This document shows, in pieces, positions 56,984 to 64,000 of a stretch of 64,000 bases of DNA; positions within the stretch are counted from its first letter, which is position 1; the number at the start of each line of letters is the position of its first letter. The notes below the pieces were generated by a model. It did not search any database, was not told where the DNA came from, and was given only the letters and a program-made list of their open reading frames with translations. The translations under genes were made by a program, and so were the position numbers. Source of the stretch: Mycolicibacillus parakoreensis (GTDB taxonomy: Bacteria > Actinomycetota > Actinomycetes > Mycobacteriales > Mycobacteriaceae); NCBI RefSeq assembly GCF_022370835.2, contig NZ_CP092365.1, positions 868,001 to 932,000 on the forward strand. Reading direction: 5' to 3'.

Positions 56984-58873
56984 GTGTCAAGACCCGGTCG
57001 CAGGCCTTACCAGGTGGTCGCGGCCCTGACGTCGGTGGTGCTGGTGACCCTGGCCGGGTGCATGGTCAACCCGCCGCCGGCGCCGCAGAGCACCGAGACC
57101 CCGCAGGGTCCGCCGCCGCCGGCGGCGCGGGTCACCCAGATCATCATGGCGATCGACTGGATCGGTCCGGGCTTCAACCCGCACCTGCTCTCCGATCTCT
57201 CGCCGGTCAACGCCGCGGTCAGCGCGCTGGTGCTGCCCAGTGCGCACCGGCCGATCCAAGACGCCGACTCGCCGACCGGGTCGCGGTGGGAGATGGACCC
57301 GACGCTGCTGGTGTCGGCGGAGGTCACCAACCACAAGCCGTTCACCGTGACCTACCGGATCCGCCCGGAGGCCTCCTGGACCGACAACGCCCCGATCGCC
57401 GCCGACGACTTCTGGTACCTGTGGCGGCAGATGGTCAGCCACCCCGGCGTCGTCGATCCGGCCGGCTACGACCTGATCACCGGGGTGCAGTCGCTGGAGG
57501 GCGGCAAGCTGGCGGTGGTGACCTTCGCCCAGCCGTATCCGGCCTGGCGGGAACTGTTCGACAACCTGCTGCCGGCCCACATCGTCAAGGACGTGCCGGG
57601 CGGGTTCGCCGCTGGGCTGGCCCGCGCCCTGCCGGTCACCGGCGGGCAGTTCCGGGTGGAGAACATCGACCCGCAACGTGACGTGATCCTGCTGGCCCGC
57701 AACGACCGCTACTGGGGGCCGCCGGCCAAACCCGATCTGATCCTGTTCCGCCGCGCCGGCTCGCCGGCCGCCCTGGCGGACTCCATCCGCAACAGCGACA
57801 CCCAGGTCGCCCAGGTGCACGGCGGGTCCGCCGCGTTCGCCCAGCTCTCGGCGATCCCCGAGGTGCGCACCGGCCGCATCGTCACGCCGCGGGTGATGGC
57901 GTTGACGCTGCGCGCCCACACCCCGGCGCTGCGCGACGTGCAGGTGCGCAAGGCGCTGCTGGGGCTGCTCGACGTGGACCTGCTCGCCGCGGTCGGCGCG
58001 GGCAGCGAGAACGCCGTCACGCTGGATCGCGCCCAGGTGCGCGCCCCCAGCGACCCGGGCTATGTGCCCACCGCGCCGCCGCCGATGACCGACGCCGAGG
58101 CCCTGGAACTGCTCACCGCGGCGGGCTACCGCATCGAGGAGGATCCCAGCACGCCGCCGTCGCCGCCGGGTGCCCACCCGCCGCGGCCGGCGTCGGTGCT
58201 CACCCGCGGGCGGGTCAGCAAAAACGGCGAACAGCTCACGTTGGCGATCGGGGTGGCCGCCAACGACCCCACCTCGGTGGCGGTGGCCAACACCGTCGCC
58301 GACCAGTTGCGCAACGTCGGGATCGCCGCCACCGTGCAGGCGCTCGACCCGGTGCAGCTCTACGGCGATGCGCTGCTGAACAACAAGGTCGACGCCATCG
58401 TCGGGTGGCGGCGCACCGGCGGGGACCTGGCGACCCTGCTGGCCTCCCGCTACGGCTGCACCGCACTGCAGGCCACGCCGGTGCCGACCGCGCCGGAGGG
58501 TGAGGCGAGCCCCACCCCGACCCCGAGCAGCACCCCGGTGCCGTCGAGCACCTCGGCCCCGTCGTCGCCGAGTGACACCGCGCCGCCGAGTGAACAGTCC
58601 GGCACCCTGATCCAGGCGCCGTCGAACCTCACCGGCATCTGCGACCCCGGTGTGCAGGCCAACATCGACGCCGCCCTCGACGGCAGCAAGACCATCGACG
58701 AGGTGCTCAAGGCGGTCGAGCCGAAGCTGTGGAGCATGGCCACGGTGCTGCCGATCCTGCAGGACACCACGATCGTGGCCGCCGGGCCCAGCGTGGACGG
58801 CGTGGAGCTGTCCGGGGCGGTGCCGGTGGGCATCGTCGGCAACGCCGGGCAGTGGGTGAAGACCGCGCCGTAG
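56984..58873 (+). CDS. lpqW: Lipoprotein LpqW
   Basis: 629 residues. Signal with lipobox LAGC (C26). The rest is an extracytoplasmic solute-binding (OppA-like) fold, with a Pro/Ser/Thr-rich insert at about 505-545. LpqW in mycobacteria directs intermediates from PIM to LAM synthesis and interacts genetically with PimE, which is also in this window. TAGCCT (56971-56976) is 7 nt before GTG 56984, leaderless. Follows typA as Rv1166 follows Rv1165. Confidence 0.93.
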   Translation: MSRPGRRPYQVVAALTSVVLVTLAGCMVNPPPAPQSTETPQGPPPPAARVTQIIMAIDWIGPGFNPHLLSDLSPVNAAVSALVLPSAHRPIQDADSPTGSRWEMDPTLLVSAEVTNHKPFTVTYRIRPEASWTDNAPIAADDFWYLWRQMVSHPGVVDPAGYDLITGVQSLEGGKLAVVTFAQPYPAWRELFDNLLPAHIVKDVPGGFAAGLARALPVTGGQFRVENIDPQRDVILLARNDRYWGPPAKPDLILFRRAGSPAALADSIRNSDTQVAQVHGGSAAFAQLSAIPEVRTGRIVTPRVMALTLRAHTPALRDVQVRKALLGLLDVDLLAAVGAGSENAVTLDRAQVRAPSDPGYVPTAPPPMTDAEALELLTAAGYRIEEDPSTPPSPPGAHPPRPASVLTRGRVSKNGEQLTLAIGVAANDPTSVAVANTVADQLRNVGIAATVQALDPVQLYGDALLNNKVDAIVGWRRTGGDLATLLASRYGCTALQATPVPTAPEGEASPTPTPSSTPVPSSTSAPSSPSDTAPPSEQSGTLIQAPSNLTGICDPGVQANIDAALDGSKTIDEVLKAVEPKLWSMATVLPILQDTTIVAAGPSVDGVELSGAVPVGIVGNAGQWVKTAP

Positions 58874-59133
58874 CCGGCTGGGCATTTGCTGAATCCGGCG
58901 CGCCGACCGGTGCCGGTGTTGCGGTCCGGGGCATCCCTCGGGCGGCGTCGCCGCCGCGCTCTCCATAACTGAAGTTACGGTTCAACCTGGGATTTTACCG
59001 GCGAGGACCGACATCTCGCGGCGTGGTGAAAACACCATCCTCCACTTACTTGTTTCACAGGAAGAACCTAAGTACGGTCAGTAATTGACGTCGCCGCCAG
59101 TACGGATCGCGGCGACCAGACGAGGAGTTCATC

Positions 59134-60129
59134 ATGGAGCTGTCGGCCCGCCCCGCCATCACCGCCGGAGTCGCCCTGGCGACCGCCGGCATGATCGCCG
59201 CCACCCCGGTGCTGCCCGCCGCGCCGGTGGTCGATGTGCCCGATATCCAGCTGGTGGGCTTCGCTGACACCCTCGAAGACTGGATGATCAGCTTCAATGA
59301 GTTCCTCTATCCCGGGCTGTTGGACGTCAACCAGGGTTTGGTGGACGCGGAGGTCGGTTTCGAGAAGCTGATCTCACCACTATTCGACTTCGACTTCCTC
59401 GGTTATACGGACGCTGACAGCATCCTCAACGGTGTTCCGAACCGTCTTTTCAATGTCTTCAACATGGGCCTGGGGGGTGTACAAAACTCACTATTGGGTG
59501 TGTTGGGGGCGGAGTTCGCCTCGGGCGTTGGTGGCGAAAACGCTGGCGCGGGGATCACGAATAGCCTGCTCGTTGGCCTGAACAATACCACCAACCACGT
59601 TTTCGACACCGGGGCAATTGGCGGTGTCGAGGGCATGTTCGGGCAGGCTTTGCAGGCATTCGCCAATGTCACCGGGTTCCCTACCGACAACCTCATGGAC
59701 GGCCTCCAAAACGGGCTGGTCGGCTTCAACGGGGGGCTCGTCGATTTCGTGAAAGATTTCAACGGAGCGCTCAAAGCCGGTGAACTCGGCTTGGAGAGGC
59801 TGATCGCGCCTCTGTTCGAGGCGGTCTCCAAGATCTACAACCCGGATGACGTCATTTATAAGAGCGCAGACAGCATTCTCAACGGCGTCGTCAACCGCGG
59901 CTTCAACACGTTCAATATGCTGCTCGACGCTGGTCAGCAAGGATTTTTAGGTCTCCTCGGAGCTGACTTCCAGTCCTCGGAGATCACCAGCACTCTGTTG
60001 ACCACGATCGACGTCACCGGCGTGGCCTTCAATGATGGCGTCGTTGGTGGTCTCGAAGGGTTCCTGGGTAACGGTTACATGATGTTGGCCGACCTGGCCG
60101 GCCTTATTCAGGCGCTCCTTGGCTTCTGA
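59134..60129 (+). CDS. Secreted protein with internal duplication, unknown
   Basis: 331 residues. Signal peptide RPAITAGVALATAGMIA, cleavage near the first PVVDVPD. Two related units: about 72-180 and 216-320, sharing E-G-E/LGLEKLISPLF, then ADSILNGVxNRxFNxFNM, LLGxLGAxF, and VGGxEGxxGxx. Both are hydrophobic and Asn/Gly-rich without charge clusters, no Cys. AGGAG (59123-59127) 6 nt before ATG. Base composition is visibly lower in GC than neighbouring genes (many AAT, TTC, ATT codons). I recall similar proteins only as uncharacterised exported proteins of mycobacteria. The 260-bp leader holds AT-rich promoter-like DNA. Confidence 0.8.
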   Translation: MELSARPAITAGVALATAGMIAATPVLPAAPVVDVPDIQLVGFADTLEDWMISFNEFLYPGLLDVNQGLVDAEVGFEKLISPLFDFDFLGYTDADSILNGVPNRLFNVFNMGLGGVQNSLLGVLGAEFASGVGGENAGAGITNSLLVGLNNTTNHVFDTGAIGGVEGMFGQALQAFANVTGFPTDNLMDGLQNGLVGFNGGLVDFVKDFNGALKAGELGLERLIAPLFEAVSKIYNPDDVIYKSADSILNGVVNRGFNTFNMLLDAGQQGFLGLLGADFQSSEITSTLLTTIDVTGVAFNDGVVGGLEGFLGNGYMMLADLAGLIQALLGF

Positions 60130-60211
60130 CGTAAGCCCGGAACGCAGTTGATGCGGACCAGCCTTGACCGTCGTCGGTATTGCCCGCCGGTATTTGGGTA
60201 ATCATTGAGCG

Positions 60212-61117
60212 ATGGTCACGTCCGCCCAACCCCGCCTGCTGTTCGTCCACGCCCACCCCGACGACGAGACCATCACCACCGGGGCGACCATCGCCCACTA
60301 CGCCGCGCGGGGGGCGAGGGTGCAGGTGCTCACCTGCACCCTCGGCGAGGAGGGCGAGGTCATCGGGGAGCGCTACGCCCGGCTGGCCGTCGATTCGGCC
60401 GATCAGCTCGGCGGGTACCGCATCGCCGAGCTCACTGCCGCGCTGGGTGCCCTGGGTGCTGAACCGCCGATGTTTCTCGGCGGGGCGGGCCGCTGGCGGG
60501 ACTCGGGCATGACCGGCACCCCGGCGCGGCGGCATCAACGGTTCATCGACGCCGACCAGCGCGAGGCGATCGGCGCGCTGGTGGCGATCATCCGCGCGCT
60601 GCGCCCGCACGTCGTGGTCACTTACGACCCGCGCGGCGGCTACGGGCACCCCGACCACATCCACACCCACACCCTGACCACCGCGGCGGTCACCGCCGCC
60701 GGCGGCACCGAGCACGCCGGTGAGCCGTGGTGGGTGCCCAAGCTGTACTGGACGGTCAGCGCGTCGCGCGCCATCCGCGCCGGGCTGCAGGCGCTGACAC
60801 CGGCGGACCTGGAGCGCGACTGGACCCACGACCCCGACGCCGAACTCAGTCTCGGCTATCCCGATGAGCAGATCGACGCGGTCATCGAGGACCCCCACGC
60901 GCTGGCGGCGAAGACTGCGGCGCTGCGCGCCCACGCCACCCAGGTGCAGGTCGGGCCCACCGGGCGGGCGTTCGCGCTGTCGAACCGCTTCGCGTGGCCG
61001 CTGAGCGCCGCCGAACACTACATTCTGGTCGCCGGCAGCGCCGGGCAGCGCGACGCCCGCGGCTGGGAGACCGATCTGTTGGCCGGAGTCGACCTCACCG
61101 GCCCGGCGACGGGGTAA
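60212..61117 (+). CDS. mshB: GlcNAc-Ins deacetylase (mycothiol biosynthesis)
   Basis: 301 residues. Zinc motif AHPDDE (H15, D18, with D17 as base) and [11 protein letters not shown] with the third zinc His, [16 protein letters not shown] between. LmbE-like zinc deacetylase that converts GlcNAc-inositol to GlcN-inositol. Close along its length to Rv1170. No strong ribosome site before ATG 60212. Followed 46 nt on by a 35-codon ORF. Confidence 0.95.
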   Translation: MVTSAQPRLLFVHAHPDDETITTGATIAHYAARGARVQVLTCTLGEEGEVIGERYARLAVDSADQLGGYRIAELTAALGALGAEPPMFLGGAGRWRDSGMTGTPARRHQRFIDADQREAIGALVAIIRALRPHVVVTYDPRGGYGHPDHIHTHTLTTAAVTAAGGTEHAGEPWWVPKLYWTVSASRAIRAGLQALTPADLERDWTHDPDAELSLGYPDEQIDAVIEDPHALAAKTAALRAHATQVQVGPTGRAFALSNRFAWPLSAAEHYILVAGSAGQRDARGWETDLLAGVDLTGPATG

Positions 61118-61163
61118 CATTCTGCCCGCAGGCAACACGCAGAGCACTCGGGAAGGCAGAGGT

Positions 61164-61271
61164 ATGGACCCCGATCTGGATCCGAACCTGGAGCGTTGGC
61201 AGGTGCGGACCGACGACTTCCAGTGGGTGGTGGGTTCGCTCGTCGGTTTGCTCGACAGCATTCCGACTTGA
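61164..61271 (+). CDS. 35-residue microprotein coupled to an Rv1171-like gene
   Basis: Starts MDPDLDPNLERWQVRTDD and ends SLVGLLDSIPT. Acidic first half, amphipathic second half. GGAAGGCAGAGG precedes the ATG. Its TGA overlaps the TTG start of the next gene (TTGA), so translation is probably coupled, and codons are G/C-ending. TAACAT (61116-61121) may give it a separate promoter. Family and function unknown to me. It could be a real small protein or a translational leader. Confidence 0.65.
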   Translation: MDPDLDPNLERWQVRTDDFQWVVGSLVGLLDSIPT

Positions 61272-61759
61272 CGGCACCGGCGCAGCACACCGAACCGACC
61301 ACTGACACCATCACGGCGAGACCGGTCACCCGGTTCGTCGTCTTGACCTTGCTGACCGCCGACGGCGCCCTCTCCGCGGTCGCCGCGGCGCTGTTCCTGC
61401 CGTCCTACATCGGGGCGGTCCCGTTCCCGATCAGCGCGCTGTTCAGCGGTCTGGTCAACGCCGCGCTGGTCTGGGCGGCCAAGCATTGGACGATCTCCCC
61501 GCGCACCGCCGCGCTGCCGCTGTGGGCCTGGCTGTTGGCGGTGGCCGCGATGACCTTCGGCGGCCCCGCCGACGACACCATCTTCGGGGGCCGCGGGCTG
61601 ATGGGCTACGGGGTGCTGCTGCTGATCATCCTGGGCACGGTGCCGCCCGGCTGGGTGCTGTGGCGCCGACGCCGCCACCTGGAGATGCTGCTGGAGTCAG
61701 GCGAGCAGGCCCAACAACAGCTGGCTCAGGTGAGCGGCCAGGTCGCCGGCCACGCCTGA
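61268..61759 (+). CDS. Small polytopic membrane protein (Rv1171-like)
   Basis: 163 residues from TTG 61268, with about four transmembrane segments (from residue ~20 to ~130) and a polar tail with Gln/Glu-rich helix (LEMLLESGEQAQQQLAQ). Same position as Rv1171 between mshB and PE12. TTG was chosen since it overlaps the preceding stop (TTGA) and precedes the first helix suitably. The GTG-type extension from 61196 would overlap the microprotein in another frame. 3' end overlaps the convergent gene by 63 bp. Confidence 0.72.
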   Translation: MTAPAQHTEPTTDTITARPVTRFVVLTLLTADGALSAVAAALFLPSYIGAVPFPISALFSGLVNAALVWAAKHWTISPRTAALPLWAWLLAVAAMTFGGPADDTIFGGRGLMGYGVLLLIILGTVPPGWVLWRRRRHLEMLLESGEQAQQQLAQVSGQVAGHA

Positions 61760-62440
61760 GAGCGCCCCGGCCCCCAGATCGGCGCCGGGGGCCAGCACCG
61801 TGGTCAGGTCCGGTCCGAGCGCGGTGGCCAGATCCGGCAGCATGGTGGCGGCCAGCCCGATCGGGGGCAGCGGCGGCAGGATCCAGTCGATCTCAGCGGT
61901 GATGAAGGTGTGGATCGCTTCTGCGGTCGCGCTGGCGATGTTGCTCAGGCCCTCGCCGAATCCGACCAGGCCGGCGAGGAAATCAGTGCTGTTGAACAGA
62001 AGAGTCCTAACGATGGACTCGCCGAGGTCGTAGAAGATATTGATCTGTGGGGCCAGCAGCCCGATGAACGGAACCCAGCCGACGCCCCATGACAACAGGT
62101 TGGCGCCGTACTGCACCCAGGGTTCGACACCGTCGTAGATCGCTTGGATCCCCTCAGCCACCGGGGCCAGGAAATTACCTGTTGCTGAGGCGGCGATGCT
62201 GATCGTCTCCCCGATGTCCGGAGCAGCGGGCAGGGTGTCGAGCACCGAGGCCAACGTCGGGGCCAGCCACCCTGAGACACTGTCGACCAGATCCAGCGCC
62301 GCCGACCCCGTCAACTCGATCGACGGGATCGACCAGGCCGGGGCCGGGGTCACCGGAGCCGCGGCGACCGGCAGCGCGACCACCGTCGCACCGAGCAGCG
62401 CGAGCCCCGCCGGGGCGGTCCTTCGGGTTGTCGCGGTCAT
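61697..62440 (-). CDS. Secreted protein homologous to the PE12 C-terminal domain, no PE domain
   Basis: 247 residues. Signal peptide (TAPAGLALLGATVVALPVAA) followed by about 200 residues. The block GVEPWVQYGANLLSWGVGWVP, LLAPQINIFYDLGE and ITAEIDWILPPLPP matches, from memory, the C-terminal half of M. tuberculosis PE12 (Rv1172c), which is at this same place between Rv1171 and fbiC. Here an ordinary Sec-type signal replaces the PE domain, so export would not depend on ESX/type VII. AAGGAGG lies 5 nt before ATG 62440. Function unknown. Confidence 0.78.
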   Translation of the reverse strand: MTATTRRTAPAGLALLGATVVALPVAAAPVTPAPAWSIPSIELTGSAALDLVDSVSGWLAPTLASVLDTLPAAPDIGETISIAASATGNFLAPVAEGIQAIYDGVEPWVQYGANLLSWGVGWVPFIGLLAPQINIFYDLGESIVRTLLFNSTDFLAGLVGFGEGLSNIASATAEAIHTFITAEIDWILPPLPPIGLAATMLPDLATALGPDLTTVLAPGADLGAGALSGVAGDLAAHLSQLLLGLLA

Positions 62441-62646
62441 CGCCCCTCCTTCACACGCCCTGCACACATCATCTGAGAAATTATCAGTCTGGGGGCCGTG
62501 GCGGGGCGCTTGGGCGCGCGCGTCGGCCCCGGGCTCGGCGGCCCCGGTCGCGGCGGGGATAGTGTGAACAGATGAACAGCGCACGGGGTGATGGAGAGTG
62601 AAGAGGTGCGCGGAATGAATCGCGAACGGACCTGGGTTACCCGGAC

Positions 62647-64000
62647 GTGGCGGTAACCCCCGACCGCGGTGCACCCGATCCGGCGGTGCCCGCCCAACCA
62701 AGTGCGTCGGCGATGCGCCGGGTGCTGCGCCGCGCCCGCGACGGCGCGGTGCTCAACGTCGACGAGGCCGCCGTCGCGCTGACCGCCCGCGGCGATGACC
62801 TGCGCGAGCTGTGCGCCGCCGCGGCCCGGGTCCGTGACGCCGGGCTGACCTCCGCCGGGCTGCGCGGGGCCACCGGGGCGCTGCCGATCAGCTATTCGCG
62901 CAAGGTGTTCATCCCGGTCACCCACCTGTGCCGCGACACCTGCCACTACTGCACCTTCGTCACCGTGCCGGGCAAGCTGCGCGCGCAGGGCAAGGGCATG
63001 TACATGGAGCCCGACGAGATCCTCGCCGTCGCCCGCGAGGGTGCCGAATTGGGCTGCAAAGAAGCGCTTTTCACCCTCGGTGACCGCCCCGAGACCCGCT
63101 GGCCCGAGGCGCGCCAATGGCTGGAGGAACGCGGCTACGACTCCACGTTGACCTACGTGCGGGCGATGGCGATCCGGGTGCTCGAGGAGACCGGCCTGCT
63201 GCCGCACCTGAACCCGGGCGTGATGAGCTGGTCGGAGTTGTCGCTGCTCAAACCGGTGGCCCCGTCGATGGGCATGATGCTCGAGACCACCTCCCGTCGG
63301 CTGTTCGAGACCAAGGGCCTGGCCCACTACGGCAGCCCCGACAAGGACCCGCAGGTGCGGCTGCGCACCCTCACCGACGCCGGTCGGCTGTCGATCCCGT
63401 TCACCACCGGCCTGCTGGTCGGCATCGGGGAGACCTTCACCGAACGTGCCGAGACGCTGCACGCGATCCGCAAGGTGGCCAAGGAGTTCGGCCACATTCA
63501 GGAAGTGATCGTGCAGAACTTCCGGGCCAAACAGCACACCGCGATGGCCGCCTCCCCCGACGCCGACATCGACGAGTTCCTGGCCGCGATCGCGGTCGCC
63601 CGCCTGGTGCTCGGTCCCAAGATGCGTGTACAGGCCCCTCCGAACCTGGTGTCACACAGCGAATGTCTGGCGCTGATCGGCGCCGGTGTCGACGACTGGG
63701 GCGGGGTCTCTCCGCTGACCCCTGACCACGTCAACCCCGAGCGCCCCTGGCCCGCCCTCGACGAGCTGTCGGTGGTGACCGCCGACGCCGGCTACGACCT
63801 GGTCGAGCGGCTCACCGCGCAGCCGCCGTACGTGCTGGCCGGAGCGGCCTGGATCGACCCGCGGGTCGGTGGGCACGTCGCCGCACTGGCCGACCCTCAG
63901 ACCGGGCTGGCCCGCGACGTCACCCCGGTCGGCCGGCCCTGGCAGGAGCCCGACGAGGCGATCTCGTCGGGGCGCGTCGACCTCAACACCGCGATCGACA
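62647..64000 (+). CDS. fbiC: FO synthase FbiC, 5' part (cut by window end)
   Basis: 451 codons visible, the frame is open to the right edge. N-terminal radical-SAM half: [10 protein letters not shown] (C95, C99, C102) and GDRPE; blocks [13 protein letters not shown] and [21 protein letters not shown] agree with M. tuberculosis FbiC (Rv1173). Bifunctional CofG/CofH enzyme making the deazaflavin of F420. The GTG 62647 is the only start in frame after the stop at 62599. A short out-of-frame ORF (62615-62656) overlaps the start. F420 is the likely cofactor of the Rv1155-like protein in this window. Confidence 0.95.
   Translation, partial: MAVTPDRGAPDPAVPAQPSASAMRRVLRRARDGAVLNVDEAAVALTARGDDLRELCAAAARVRDAGLTSAGLRGATGALPISYSRKVFIPVTHLCRDTCHYCTFVTVPGKLRAQGKGMYMEPDEILAVAREGAELGCKEALFTLGDRPETRWPEARQWLEERGYDSTLTYVRAMAIRVLEETGLLPHLNPGVMSWSELSLLKPVAPSMGMMLETTSRRLFETKGLAHYGSPDKDPQVRLRTLTDAGRLSIPFTTGLLVGIGETFTERAETLHAIRKVAKEFGHIQEVIVQNFRAKQHTAMAASPDADIDEFLAAIAVARLVLGPKMRVQAPPNLVSHSECLALIGAGVDDWGGVSPLTPDHVNPERPWPALDELSVVTADAGYDLVERLTAQPPYVLAGAAWIDPRVGGHVAALADPQTGLARDVTPVGRPWQEPDEAISSGRVDLNTAID

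Overview
The window is high-GC actinobacterial DNA from a mycobacterium. It carries the factor-420 gene fbiC, the mycothiol gene mshB, the PIM mannosyltransferase pimE, lpqW, an mmpL gene, mcr, and a B12 riboswitch on metE. Many genes start directly at a 5' end predicted from TANNNT-like -10 boxes 6-8 nt before ATG/GTG, which is the mycobacterial leaderless style. Gene order follows, from memory and without a search, the M. tuberculosis stretch Rv1120c to Rv1173, but with no PE, PPE, IS or REP elements and with several differences, so a non-tuberculous species is likely.

Layout. 1-9.7 kb: end of a DHA2 efflux pump, an OsmC protein, a LysR/MFS divergent pair, a permuted papain-like hydrolase, a 52-residue membrane protein, an adenylyl cyclase coupled to bpoB, ephC, a WS/DGAT-like protein and DoxX. 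9.7-14.8 kb: the methylcitrate (propionyl-CoA) locus, prpR divergent from prpD-prpB-prpC. 14.8-20.5 kb: acyl-ACP desaturase, acyl-CoA dehydrogenase, a DUF3556-type membrane protein behind a KstR-like operator, and an AofH-like amine oxidase. 20.6-24 kb: metE with its cobalamin riboswitch and an SDR. 24.3-31.3 kb: lipid/sterol-type catabolism (thiolase, two crotonases, mcr, SDR, nitronate monooxygenase-like) and a CPBP protease. 31.5-39 kb: intact mmpL13, methyltransferase, class III sirtuin, GntR, omt, DUF1697, F420-type oxidoreductase, acyltransferase 3, DUF732. 39.2-43.8 kb: HhH-GPD, DUF1059, two Ala/Pro-rich secreted proteins, pimE, phhB, mutT2. 44.1-50.8 kb: narGHJI. 50.8-54.8 kb, minus strand: zwf1-gnd2-modA-membrane protein. 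55-64 kb: typA, lpqW, a duplicated-domain secreted protein, mshB, a 35-codon ORF, an Rv1171-like membrane protein, a PE12-like secreted protein without a PE domain, and the start of fbiC.

How the genes work together. Propionyl-CoA from branched-chain, odd-chain or sterol breakdown (thiolase, crotonases, mcr, SDR, a possible KstR target) can enter PrpDBC. B12 status sets the choice of methionine synthase through the metE riboswitch and also determines whether the alternative methylmalonyl route is open. PimE and LpqW serve PIM/LAM synthesis. NarGHJI needs molybdopterin, and a lone molybdate-binding protein sits next to it, translationally coupled to two pentose-phosphate dehydrogenase genes. 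I did not find an obviously new multi-gene system. The best leads are the PE-less PE12 counterpart, the zwf1-gnd2-modA operon, the possible non-canonical pimE start, and several unexplained dyads and small proteins.
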